A DNA stretch of 64,000 nucleotides from Desulfuromonas sp. KJ2020 (lineage in GTDB: Bacteria; Desulfobacterota; Desulfuromonadia; Desulfuromonadales; SZUA-540): assembly GCF_024197615.1 (NCBI RefSeq), contig NZ_JAKUKE010000001.1, forward strand, positions 456,463 to 520,462. The letters are read 5' to 3'. A program made the position numbers and the translations under genes. The notes beneath the pieces are model-generated. The model saw only the letters and a list, made by a program, of their open reading frames with translations, ran no database searches and was not told the DNA's origin. Below, piece by piece: positions 20,716 through 29,637 of the stretch; position 1 is the first letter of the stretch, and each line of letters starts with the position of its first letter.

Positions 20716-23096
20716 AAGAGAATATCCCGCCGAATATCGTCCTCACCACCCTCGATGACGCCATCAACTGGGGGCGCAAAAACAGCCTCTGGCCCATGTT
20801 TTTCGGCCTGTCCTGCTGCTTCGTCGAAATGATGACCAGCATGACCCCGCGTTTCGACCTGGCCCGCTTCGGTGCCGAAGTCCTGCGTGGCAGTCCCCGA
20901 GAAGCCGACCTCATGGTGATTGCCGGCACCCCCTTTAAAAAGATGGGGGCGTCTATCCTCCGTCTTTACGAGCAGATGGCCAACCCCAAGTGGGTCATCG
21001 CCATGGGCAGCTGCGCCAACTCGGGTGGCATGTACGACACCTACAGCGTCATTCAGGGCGTGAACCAGATCATCCCCGTCGACGTCTATGTCCCCGGCTG
21101 CCCGCCCCGCCCCGAGGCCTTCATGCACGGACTCATGCTGCTGCAGGACAAAATCGCCCGCGAAGAACGTCCGGCACGCCCCGTGCTCGGCCTTCCCGGC
21201 GGCAACGAGGGCACCACCGTGCCTGTTCTCGTGGACGGAGTCAGCAAAAGCCGCGACACTCGCGGACCCGGCTACGGCTTCAGCCCCATCCGCGGCACCT
21301 CCCAGCAGCCCCCCGATTTCCGGCAAAGCCGTGCAGACATTATCTGGCGGCCCCGGCAACCGCAGGTGGAATTTCCCGGCACCGACGACCTGCTGCGGGC
21401 CGTGCAGGAGCGTTTCTCCGAAGCGGTGAAACGCGATTCGTTGGGGGCCGACATGCCGACCCTGATCACTGCACCGGAAAAGGCGTTGGAAGTTCTCCGT
21501 TTTCTCAAAGAGGAGGCACCGCAGAAATATCGTCGTCTGGAGGACATCACCGCCATCGACGAATCGGCGCGACGGGCCCGCCCCGCTCATGACACCACCC
21601 TGGTCTATCACCTGCTCTCTTTCGAAGCGCAGAGCTACCTCCGCCTCAAGGTCCCTTTGCCGGGAGAGCATCCCCAGGCGGCCAGCGTTACCGACATCTG
21701 GCCGGCGGCCAACTGGTATGAACGGGAAGCCTATGACATGTTCGGGATTTCTTTTGCGGGACACCCCGATCTACGGCGCATTCTGATGCCGGAAAGCTGG
21801 CAGGGGCACCCGTTACGCAAATCCCACCCTTTCCGGGCCACGGAGATGCCCCCCTATACGGCGGCCACCGCCGCCACCATGTTGCCCCGGGACGGCGGTG
21901 ATTTTTTCAAGAGCCGCGCCGTTGGCGAAGATGACGAGACGATGGTTCTCAACGTCGGTCCCCACCACCCCGGCACCCACGGCGTGCTGCGTCTCATTCT
22001 GAAACTGCGGGGCGAAGAAATCGACGATATCGACGCGGACATCGGCTACCACCACCGGGCGGCCGAAAAGACCGGCGAGCGCCAGCACTGGAACCAGTTC
22101 ATCCCCTACACCGACCGCATCGACTACCTGTCAGGTGTCATGAACAACCTGGCCTACCTCTATCCCCTGGAGACTCTGCTCGGGGTGGAGGTGCCGGCGC
22201 GCGCCCAGACGGTACGCATCATGTTATGCGAACTCTTTCGCATCGCCAGCCATCTGGTCTGGCTCGGCACCTTCGGCAACGACGTCGGCGCCATGACCCC
22301 CGTTTTTTACACCTTTGAGTCACGGGAGAAGATTTTCGATATCGTCGAGATGATCACGGGGGGCCGCATGCATCCGGCCTGGTTCCGTGTCGGCGGTCTG
22401 CCCGACGACCTTCCGGACGGCTGGAAGACCGTGGTTGACACTTTCACCCAAGACTTTGCCGCGCGCCTGGACGAGCTGGAAAAAATGTTCAGCAACGGCC
22501 CCATCTTCCGGGCCCGCACCGAAGGGGTCGGCGTGCTCACCACCGACGAGGCCCTCGACTGGGGCGTAAGCGGTCCGAACCTGCGGGCCACGGGCCTCGC
22601 CTGGGACCTGCGCCGCACCATGCCCTACGGCGGCTATGACAGGTTCGACTTTGAGGTCGCTACCGCTCAGGGTGGGGACTGTTACGCCCGCTATCTGGTA
22701 CGGCTGCAGGAGATGCGGCAGAGCCTGAACATCGTCAAACAATGTGCTGAAAAGATGCCGGGGGGGCGCTGGGTTACCGACGACTACCGCTACGTCTATC
22801 CCAAAAAGGCTGACGGGCTGCGCGATATCGAGAGCCTCATTCACCATTTCGTCAACCTTTCCCGTGGCCTGACACCACCGGCGGGGGAATGCTACCGGGC
22901 CATCGAATCGAGCAAGGGGGAGTGCGGCTACTACCTGGTCAGTGACGGCGGCAACGTCCCTTACCGTCTGCGCATCCGCACGCCGTCCTTCGCCCACATG
23001 CAGACCTTGCCGCTACTGAGCCGGGGCTGGATGGTCGCCGATCTCTTCACCATCCTGGCCTCCATCGATTTCGTCCTGGCCGATCTGGATCGCTGA
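20712..23096 (+). CDS. nuoBCD: Fused NADH-quinone oxidoreductase subunits B, C and D
   Basis: 794 residues from a GTG at 20712 that overlaps the nuoA stop (GTGA) and follows a G-rich site. NuoB occupies about 1-155 with N2-cluster cysteines Cys35, Cys36, Cys101 and Cys130. A roughly 90-residue linker with no clear domain follows. NuoC is about 245-370 ([20 protein letters not shown]). NuoD is about 410-794 ([15 protein letters not shown], then GMYD-independent quinone-site residues). This puts the whole quinone-reducing module in one chain. nuoCD fusions are common, the triple fusion is known from one of two nuo clusters in Geobacter relatives. The frame is intact throughout, so it is not a sequencing artefact of a lost stop. 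Confidence 0.95.
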   Translation: MKENIPPNIVLTTLDDAINWGRKNSLWPMFFGLSCCFVEMMTSMTPRFDLARFGAEVLRGSPREADLMVIAGTPFKKMGASILRLYEQMANPKWVIAMGSCANSGGMYDTYSVIQGVNQIIPVDVYVPGCPPRPEAFMHGLMLLQDKIAREERPARPVLGLPGGNEGTTVPVLVDGVSKSRDTRGPGYGFSPIRGTSQQPPDFRQSRADIIWRPRQPQVEFPGTDDLLRAVQERFSEAVKRDSLGADMPTLITAPEKALEVLRFLKEEAPQKYRRLEDITAIDESARRARPAHDTTLVYHLLSFEAQSYLRLKVPLPGEHPQAASVTDIWPAANWYEREAYDMFGISFAGHPDLRRILMPESWQGHPLRKSHPFRATEMPPYTAATAATMLPRDGGDFFKSRAVGEDDETMVLNVGPHHPGTHGVLRLILKLRGEEIDDIDADIGYHHRAAEKTGERQHWNQFIPYTDRIDYLSGVMNNLAYLYPLETLLGVEVPARAQTVRIMLCELFRIASHLVWLGTFGNDVGAMTPVFYTFESREKIFDIVEMITGGRMHPAWFRVGGLPDDLPDGWKTVVDTFTQDFAARLDELEKMFSNGPIFRARTEGVGVLTTDEALDWGVSGPNLRATGLAWDLRRTMPYGGYDRFDFEVATAQGGDCYARYLVRLQEMRQSLNIVKQCAEKMPGGRWVTDDYRYVYPKKADGLRDIESLIHHFVNLSRGLTPPAGECYRAIESSKGECGYYLVSDGGNVPYRLRIRTPSFAHMQTLPLLSRGWMVADLFTILASIDFVLADLDR

Positions 23097-23097
23097 T

Positions 23098-23589
23098 ATG
23101 GCACCTGAACTGCTGAGTCCACAAAAACTGGAAGAGTTTCAAAAGCGCCTCAATCGCTCAGAGCACCCCCGCGAGCTGGTCATCGACCTTTTGCGTGCCA
23201 TTCAGGAGAAATACGGCTGGGTTCCGGACGAAGGCGTGGTGTTGACGGCTTCCCTGTTGGGGCTGTCACCTTTGCAGGTGGAAGAAATCGCCACCTTCTA
23301 CGACAAGATATTCCGCCAGCCGGTGGGACGGCGGGTTATTCACGTGTGCGACTCCATCTGCTGCTGGAGCCGGGGGAGTGAAGGGATCGTACGTCATCTG
23401 CAGGACAGGCTCGGCATCGCCCTGGGCGAGACCACCGCTGACGGGTCCTTCACCCTGCTGCCGACCTGCTGCCTGGGGGCCTGCGGCCAGGCCCCGGCCA
23501 TGATGATCGGTTTTACCCTCTATGGACACCTGGACGCGCAGAAGATCGACGCCATTCTGGCGGCCGAACGAACCGGGGGCACACCATGA
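23098..23589 (+). CDS. nuoE: NADH-quinone oxidoreductase subunit E (24 kDa)
   Basis: 163 residues, thioredoxin-like [2Fe-2S] protein. Ligands are visible as CDSICC (C-x4-C) and CLGACG (C-x3-C). It pairs with NuoF in the NADH-oxidising module and carries cluster N1a. The ATG is one base after the nuoBCD stop and its own TGA overlaps the nuoF start (ATGA). Confidence 0.97.
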   Translation: MAPELLSPQKLEEFQKRLNRSEHPRELVIDLLRAIQEKYGWVPDEGVVLTASLLGLSPLQVEEIATFYDKIFRQPVGRRVIHVCDSICCWSRGSEGIVRHLQDRLGIALGETTADGSFTLLPTCCLGACGQAPAMMIGFTLYGHLDAQKIDAILAAERTGGTP

Positions 23590-24863
23590 AAAAACACACC
23601 CTGCTCCTGTTCAAAAATCGGCGGCCCGGCGAATGCGTCTTTTTGGAGGAATACCGCCGACAGGGAGGCTACACGGCGCTGGTCAAGGCCCTGAAACAGA
23701 TGGACCCGGCCGCCGTGCGCGACGTCGTCAAGGCCTCCGGCTTGCGGGGCCGCGGCGGCGCCGGCTTTCCCACCGGGGTCAAATGGTCCTTTTTCCCCTC
23801 GGAGCAGCCGGGGCAGAAGTACCTGGTGTGCAATGGCGACGAGATGGAGCCGGGGACCTACAAGGATCGCCAGTTGCTGGAAGCCGACCCGCACCAGCTG
23901 GTGGAAGGGATGATCCTCGCCGCCTACGCCATGCAGATCCCCACGGGCTTTATTTTTATCCGCTACGCCTACCGCCAGGCCATGCACAACCTGGAGAGGG
24001 CCATCGCCGAAGCCTCCCAGGCCGGCCTGCTAGGCCAGAACATCCTCGGCTCCGGCTTTTCCTTCGACCTTCACGTACACGGCAGCGCCGGGCGCTATAT
24101 CCTCGGCGAGGAAACGGCCCTGCTCAACGGTCTGGAAGGCAAGCGCGCCAACCCCCGCTCCAAGCCGCCCTTTCCGGCCGTGCGCGGCCTCTTCGGCAAG
24201 CCAACCACGGTGAACAACGTGGAGACGCTGGCCAACATCCCCCATATCATCCTTGGCGGGGCCGACTGGTTTGCCAGTCTCGCCTATACGGAAAAGGGGG
24301 CCGGCACCAAGCTCTACGGCCTCTCGGGACACCTGGAGCGCACCGAATGTCACGAGCTGCCCATCGGCATCACCCTGGGCGATCTCATCACCGAATACGG
24401 CGGCGGCGTCTGGAAAGGCCGCACCTTCAAGGCCTGCCTGCCCGGCGGGGCCTCCACCCCCTTTCTGACCGCCGAACATCTGGCCGTGCCGCTGGACTAC
24501 GAAGCCTTGGAGCAGGTCGGCAGCCGCCTGGGGACGGGCGGGGTCACCGTCTTCGATGACCACACCTGCATGGTCGCGGCGACCCTCAACCTCAACCGTT
24601 TCTTTGCCCGGGAAAGCTGCGGCTGGTGCACGCCCTGCCGTGACGGGTTGCCCATGGTCTCCTGGCTGCTGGAAAAAATCGAGCAGGGGCAGGGAACCCT
24701 GGACGATCTCGACATGCTGCGCGGGCAGGTGCGCAACATCAACGGCCGCTCCTTCTGCGCCCTGGCCATGGGGGCGATGGGGCCGGTCGAGAGCCTGCTA
24801 CGACTCTTTGAGGAAGAACTCGTTGACCATATTCGCCGGGGTCGCTGCCCCCTTGCTAACTGA
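23586..24863 (+). CDS. nuoF: NADH-quinone oxidoreductase subunit F (51 kDa, NADH/FMN)
   Basis: 425 residues. The FMN/NADH-binding glycine loop GRGGAGFPTGVKW (about 54-66), NGDEMEPGTYKDR, the SLBB-like region and the C-terminal [4Fe-4S] N3 ligands (ESCGWCTPC and RSFCALA) are all present. It oxidises NADH and passes electrons through FMN. Starts inside the nuoE stop. Its presence, with NuoE and NuoG, shows this complex I uses NADH rather than ferredoxin alone. Confidence 0.97.
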   Translation: MKKHTLLLFKNRRPGECVFLEEYRRQGGYTALVKALKQMDPAAVRDVVKASGLRGRGGAGFPTGVKWSFFPSEQPGQKYLVCNGDEMEPGTYKDRQLLEADPHQLVEGMILAAYAMQIPTGFIFIRYAYRQAMHNLERAIAEASQAGLLGQNILGSGFSFDLHVHGSAGRYILGEETALLNGLEGKRANPRSKPPFPAVRGLFGKPTTVNNVETLANIPHIILGGADWFASLAYTEKGAGTKLYGLSGHLERTECHELPIGITLGDLITEYGGGVWKGRTFKACLPGGASTPFLTAEHLAVPLDYEALEQVGSRLGTGGVTVFDDHTCMVAATLNLNRFFARESCGWCTPCRDGLPMVSWLLEKIEQGQGTLDDLDMLRGQVRNINGRSFCALAMGAMGPVESLLRLFEEELVDHIRRGRCPLAN

Positions 24864-24877
24864 CGATGTGAACTGCC

Positions 24878-27277
24878 ATGCCGACACTGACCATCGACAA
24901 TCTGACCATCACCGTCCCTGAAGGCACCAACGTGCTACAGGCGGCCGAGCAGCTGGGCATCGTCATCCCGCACTTCTGCTACCACGCCGCTCTCGGCGCG
25001 GTGGGCGCTTGCCGTCTCTGTGCCATGACCTTCGTGGACGGCCCGGTCAAGGGCGTACAGATGAGCTGCATGGTCGAGGCCAAAGACGGCATGGTCGTCT
25101 CGACCTCGGAGGCCCAGGCACAGGAACAGCGGGCTCACGTCATCGAATGGCTGATGATGAATCATCCCCACGACTGCCCGGTGTGCGACGAAGGCGGCCA
25201 GTGCCAGCTGCAGGACATGACGATCGCCGGCGGCCACGGCCTGCGCCGCTATGGCGGCAAAAAAAGAACCTTCCGCAACCAGGATCTCGGACCTTTCGTC
25301 ATCCAGGAGATGAATCGCTGCATCCAGTGCTACCGCTGCGTGCGGACCTATCAGGACTATTGCGGCGGCACCGATTTCGGCGTGATGGGCAGTCGACAGC
25401 GTCTCTTCTTCGGCCGCTTCCAGGACGGCTGTCTGGAGAGCCCCTTCTCCGGCAATCTGGTGGACGTCTGCCCCACCGGCACCTTCACGGATAAAACCTT
25501 CCGCTACCGTTCCCGGGTCTGGGATCTGGAAGAGGCCCCCTCCATCTGCCCCCACTGTTCCCTGGGCTGCGCCACCATCCCCGGCGCCCGCTACGGTGAA
25601 CTGCAGCGTGTGCGAGCCGGCGTCAATCCCCACACCAACGGCTTCTTCCTCTGTGATCGGGGGCGCTTCGGCTACGGCCATGCCAATCATCCCCAGCGCC
25701 GCCGTCGCCCCCGCCTTGACGGCGGCGAGGTCAGCTGGAAAAAGGCTCTCGCCGCTCTGGAGGACCGCCTCGCCGCCATTCGCCGCATTCACGGGCCCGA
25801 CAGCATCCTCTACGTGGGCTCGGCGCGCGCCAGCCTGGAGGCCAACACCCTGTTCGGCCAATGGGCCGGCAGACAGGGCGGACGGCGCCTTGTCTACGAG
25901 GTTCACCCCCAGCGCGACCGGGCTGCCCGTCATACCGCCGCTCTGCTGGGCGATCACGCCCGCAGTCTGGCGGATATCCGTCAGGCCGATTTCATCCTGA
26001 CGCTGGGCTGCGACCCGCTCGGGGAAGGTCCCCTCCTTGCCCTGGCCATCCGCCAGGCGGTGCGGGCGGGTGGACTGGCCGCCAGCATCGACCCCCGTCC
26101 CGTCGACCTCTGCTGTCCGTCCGCTCACCTGCCCATGCCACCTCAGCGCCTGCCCGAGGTGCTGACGGCGCTGCGCACCAAAGATTTTTCCGTCTTTTCC
26201 CGTCAGGAAGCCAGCTGCCTCGAAGGGATTGCCAGCCGCCTCGACCGGGCGCAGCGTCCCGTCATCGCCGCCGGTGCTGATCTGCTTGGCGGTGACGGCG
26301 TCCATGAGCTTTTCCGCACCCTGGCAGCCTTCTCGCCGGCCGCTCGTCCCTGCGGTGCCTTTGTGCTGCTGGGCGGACCCAACAGCTACGGGGGCGCCTT
26401 GCTCTCGCCGGGGGAAGACACTTTCGACCACCACCTGAATGCCATGCTGAACGGCAGCGTTCGGGCCATGGTGTGCCTGGAAACAGATCCTTTCAGCGAT
26501 TATCCCGATCCGGCCCGGGCGGGGGCGGCCCTCTCGCGCCTGGAGTATCTCGCCGTTTTCGACTCGCTCCCCACTATGGCTTCCCGCCATGCCGACCTGC
26601 TGCTGCCCACCAGGGTAACGGCTGAAGGAGAAGGGATCTTCGTTAACAATGAGGGGCGGCCTCAAGCCTTTGAGCCGGTGTTCTCGGCCAGCCTTCCCCT
26701 GCGGGAGACGGGTCAGGGCCAGCACCCGCCGCGAGAATTCACCGAGCCCGGTCCTGATGAGCAGCCCCGGCAGGCCTGGGCCATCCTGGCCGATCTTCTG
26801 GGACTGAAGGACTCGCTGACGGCCCTGCGCCCGCAACTTGCCGCCCAGAATCCGCTGTTCGCTGCCCTAGGCGAACGTCCAGGGGAACGCCTGTCTGCAC
26901 CTGCGGGCGCTGAGGCCGAAAACACCGCCCAGCCGCTGGAGTGTGTGCCGGAAAACGCCCTGACCCTGCTCCCCGTCGAGTCCCTTTTCGGTTCCGAGCT
27001 GCTGGCCAGCCTGTCGCCACCCTTGCAGCTTAGAGACACCGACCCCTATGTGCTGCTCCATTCCGAGGATGCCAAGGAGCGCGGCCTGCGGGAAGGCGAG
27101 CGGGTTCGCCTGTCCTCCTCCCTCGGTCAATTCAGTCTGACTCTGCGCCTCTCTGCACGCATGGCCCGAGGCATAGCCATCGTGCCGCGACAGCGCGGCA
27201 GCGGCATCGAGCTGTTGGTACCCGGGGGCCCGCGGCAATACGGCTGGCTCGAAACGGAACAGGGAGGTCAGCCATGA
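24878..27277 (+). CDS. nuoG: NADH-quinone oxidoreductase subunit G
   Basis: 799 residues. N-terminal [2Fe-2S] domain (CYHAALGAVGACRLC), a His-Cys [4Fe-4S] module (CPVCDEGGQCQLQ), a second cluster (CIQCYRCVRTYQDYC), and CPHCSLGC, the extra cluster site of some NuoG and molybdopterin enzymes. The rest is a molybdopterin-oxidoreductase-like fold (about 220-799). Electrons pass from NuoF through these clusters to NuoBCD. ATG at 24878 with a weak ribosome site, 14 bases after nuoF; TGA overlaps nuoH start. Confidence 0.96.
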   Translation: MPTLTIDNLTITVPEGTNVLQAAEQLGIVIPHFCYHAALGAVGACRLCAMTFVDGPVKGVQMSCMVEAKDGMVVSTSEAQAQEQRAHVIEWLMMNHPHDCPVCDEGGQCQLQDMTIAGGHGLRRYGGKKRTFRNQDLGPFVIQEMNRCIQCYRCVRTYQDYCGGTDFGVMGSRQRLFFGRFQDGCLESPFSGNLVDVCPTGTFTDKTFRYRSRVWDLEEAPSICPHCSLGCATIPGARYGELQRVRAGVNPHTNGFFLCDRGRFGYGHANHPQRRRRPRLDGGEVSWKKALAALEDRLAAIRRIHGPDSILYVGSARASLEANTLFGQWAGRQGGRRLVYEVHPQRDRAARHTAALLGDHARSLADIRQADFILTLGCDPLGEGPLLALAIRQAVRAGGLAASIDPRPVDLCCPSAHLPMPPQRLPEVLTALRTKDFSVFSRQEASCLEGIASRLDRAQRPVIAAGADLLGGDGVHELFRTLAAFSPAARPCGAFVLLGGPNSYGGALLSPGEDTFDHHLNAMLNGSVRAMVCLETDPFSDYPDPARAGAALSRLEYLAVFDSLPTMASRHADLLLPTRVTAEGEGIFVNNEGRPQAFEPVFSASLPLRETGQGQHPPREFTEPGPDEQPRQAWAILADLLGLKDSLTALRPQLAAQNPLFAALGERPGERLSAPAGAEAENTAQPLECVPENALTLLPVESLFGSELLASLSPPLQLRDTDPYVLLHSEDAKERGLREGERVRLSSSLGQFSLTLRLSARMARGIAIVPRQRGSGIELLVPGGPRQYGWLETEQGGQP

Positions 27278-28269
27278 TGGATATGCTGCTGACCCTCACC
27301 TTGATTCTGGTCAAGCTTCTCCTCATCTTTGGCGTCGTTCTGACCCTGGCCGCCTATCTGGTGCTGGCCGAGCGCAAGATCCTCGGACGCCTGCAATTGC
27401 GTCACGGCCCCAATCGCGTCGGCCCTTTCGGCCTGTTGCAGCCGCTGGCCGACGTCATCAAGCTGCTCACGAAGGAGGACACCATACCGGCCGGCGCCGA
27501 CCGCCCTATCTTTCTGCTGGCGCCTGGACTCACCGCCATCACGGCCCTGCTCGCCTTTGCTGTGGTCCCTTTTTCGCCCCCCATCACTCTTTTCGGCCGC
27601 ACCATCCCCCTGGTCGTGTGCGACCTGAACATCGGGGTTCTCTACTTTCTCGGGCTGTCGTCCCTGGCGGTCTACGGTGTGGCCCTGGGGGGCTGGGCTT
27701 CCAATTCCAAGTATGCCCTGCTCGGCTCCATCCGCGGCCTGGCCCAGCTTATTTCCTACGAACTGTCCATGGGACTGGCCATCGTGCCGGTGGTGCTGGC
27801 CGCGCGTTCCTTCTCCCTCACCGATATCGTCATGGCCCAGGCGAAGCTCCCCTTCGCCGTCCTGCATCCGCTGGCCTTTCTGATATTCTTTATCAGCACG
27901 CTGGCGGAATCGAAGCGGGTTCCCTTCGACCTGCCCGAAGCGGAAGCCGAGCTGGTGGCCGGATTTCACACGGAATATTCCGGCATGCGTTTCGGCCTGT
28001 TTTTCGTCGGCGAATACATCAACATGATCATTCTCAGTGCCATGGTCACCGTGCTCTTTCTGGGCGGTTGGCATGGTCCCCTGCTGCCGCCGCTGGTTTG
28101 GTTCGTCGGCAAGGTTCTGTTCGTCTGCTTCCTCTTTATCTGGACCAGGGGCTCGCTGCCACGACTGCGCTACGACCAGCTGATGCACTTCGGCTGGAAG
28201 GTGCTGGTCCCCCTGGCTCTGCTGAACGTCCTCGTTACCGGAGCGGTGCTGCTCTGGCTGGGAGTCTGA
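27274..28269 (+). CDS. nuoH: NADH-quinone oxidoreductase subunit H
   Basis: 331 residues with about eight membrane helices. Motifs AERKILGRLQLRHGPNRVGPFGLLQPLADVIKL, the acidic quinone-cavity loop AESKRVPFDLPEAEAELVAGFHTEYSG and the terminal RFRYDQLM-type element (LPRLRYDQLMHFGWK) are diagnostic. It forms the quinone entry channel with NuoBCD. ATGA overlap with nuoG. Confidence 0.98.
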   Translation: MMDMLLTLTLILVKLLLIFGVVLTLAAYLVLAERKILGRLQLRHGPNRVGPFGLLQPLADVIKLLTKEDTIPAGADRPIFLLAPGLTAITALLAFAVVPFSPPITLFGRTIPLVVCDLNIGVLYFLGLSSLAVYGVALGGWASNSKYALLGSIRGLAQLISYELSMGLAIVPVVLAARSFSLTDIVMAQAKLPFAVLHPLAFLIFFISTLAESKRVPFDLPEAEAELVAGFHTEYSGMRFGLFFVGEYINMIILSAMVTVLFLGGWHGPLLPPLVWFVGKVLFVCFLFIWTRGSLPRLRYDQLMHFGWKVLVPLALLNVLVTGAVLLWLGV

Positions 28270-28270
28270 T

Positions 28271-28801
28271 ATGTCCCTCTGGCGCGATATTCAGGGTACG
28301 CTGCAGCCCTTCTGGGTCACCCTGCGCAACCTGATGCGCAAACCGGTGACTCGGCAGTACCCGGAAGAAAAAACGGTGCCGTCTTTCCGCTACCGGGGCC
28401 GCCTCGTATTGACGCGCGATCCCCAGGGGGAGGAGCGCTGCGTCGCCTGCCATATGTGCAGCGCCGCCTGTCCCGTCGACTGCATTTCGATGCAGGCGGC
28501 CGAAGCTGTGGACGGCCGCCGCTACGCCGCCTGGTTCCGCATCAACTTCGCCCGCTGCATCTACTGCGGCCTGTGCACCGAGGCTTGTCCAACCCTGGCC
28601 ATCCAGATGACGACAGATTACGAGTTCGGCAAGAGAGATCCGCTGCACTTCGTTTATGAGAAAGAAGATCTGCTCATCGACGACGGCGGCAAGGATCTTC
28701 ACTACGATTTTTATCGCCATGCCGGCATCGGCGTGGCCAACCCCAGGGGAAAAAACGAGGACGAATATGGTCCCGTCGAACCCCGCAGCCTGCTTCCCTG
28801 A
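28271..28801 (+). CDS. nuoI: NADH-quinone oxidoreductase subunit I (two [4Fe-4S])
   Basis: 176 residues. Eight cysteine ligands are readable as CVACHMCSAACPVDC and CIYCGLCTEACPT, clusters N6a and N6b, linking NuoG to the N2 cluster. ATG is one base after the nuoH stop. Confidence 0.98.
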   Translation: MSLWRDIQGTLQPFWVTLRNLMRKPVTRQYPEEKTVPSFRYRGRLVLTRDPQGEERCVACHMCSAACPVDCISMQAAEAVDGRRYAAWFRINFARCIYCGLCTEACPTLAIQMTTDYEFGKRDPLHFVYEKEDLLIDDGGKDLHYDFYRHAGIGVANPRGKNEDEYGPVEPRSLLP

Positions 28802-28813
28802 GGTAATTGGATC

Positions 28814-29335
28814 ATGGCGACCGCCCTGTTCTACATTCTAGCCACCACCGCCCTGGCCGCCACGGGCATGTGCATAACCCGGCGCCATCCCGTGCATGCC
28901 GTCCTCTACCTGGTCAACGCCTTTTTCGCCCTGGCCCTGCTCTTTTACCTGCTCGGCGCCCCCCTGGTGGCCGCCTGGGAAGTCATCATCTACACCGGGG
29001 CGATCATGGTTCTCTTTCTTTTCATCATCATGATGCTCGAACTGGCTCCGGATCAACCCGTGCCGGGCTGGCGTCGCTGGGGACCGGTGGTGCTATTGTC
29101 CGTCGTACTGCTGAGTTGCACCCTGCTCCTGCTCGGCCTCGACGCTGGCGGTGCCGACGGTGTTCCCCGCTTCTACGCTTCGCCACGCACCTTCGGCTAC
29201 GCCCTGTTCAAGGAATACGCCCTGGCCGTGGAAATCGTCTCTTTCCAGCTGCTGTTCGCGGCGGTGGGCGCCTACTACGTGGGACGGGTCGATCGCCGAA
29301 AACAGGACCCTGAACCAGAAAGGGAGGATACATGA
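28814..29335 (+). CDS. nuoJ: NADH-quinone oxidoreductase subunit J
   Basis: 173 residues, five membrane helices, with the conserved helix VIIYTGAIMVLFLFIIMMLE including the pi-bulge region and an acidic residue. A GAGG site lies about ten bases before the ATG. Membrane-arm subunit; its TGA overlaps the nuoK ATG. Confidence 0.96.
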   Translation: MATALFYILATTALAATGMCITRRHPVHAVLYLVNAFFALALLFYLLGAPLVAAWEVIIYTGAIMVLFLFIIMMLELAPDQPVPGWRRWGPVVLLSVVLLSCTLLLLGLDAGGADGVPRFYASPRTFGYALFKEYALAVEIVSFQLLFAAVGAYYVGRVDRRKQDPEPEREDT

Positions 29336-29637
29336 TCGTGCCCCTTTCTCATGTGCTCGGCTTTGCCGCCGCCCTCTTTCTCATGGGGCTTGCCTGCACC
29401 CTGGCGCGGCGCAACCTGATCATGATCCTCATCGGCATTGAAATCATGCTCAACGCCGCCGGTCTGGCTTTTATCGGCGCCGCCGCTTTCTGGCAGCAGG
29501 TCGACGGCCAGATCTTCGTGATTTTTCTGATGGCCATGACTTCGGCCGAAGTTGCCATTTCCCTGGCTATGGTCGTCTACCTGCGTCGCCAGAAGGCCAG
29601 CCTCGACGCCGACGCTTATGACGGGATGAAGGGATGA
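29332..29637 (+). CDS. nuoK: NADH-quinone oxidoreductase subunit K
   Basis: 101 residues, three membrane helices, with the conserved glutamates in LIGIEIMLNAAGL and TSAEVAISLAMVV that take part in proton transfer. ATGA overlaps at both ends (nuoJ and nuoL). Confidence 0.97.
   Translation: MIVPLSHVLGFAAALFLMGLACTLARRNLIMILIGIEIMLNAAGLAFIGAAAFWQQVDGQIFVIFLMAMTSAEVAISLAMVVYLRRQKASLDADAYDGMKG

Noticed and set aside
24935-26836. 633-codon minus-strand frame opposite nuoG
   Set aside because: Antisense of a subunit with all its cluster motifs in the expected places.
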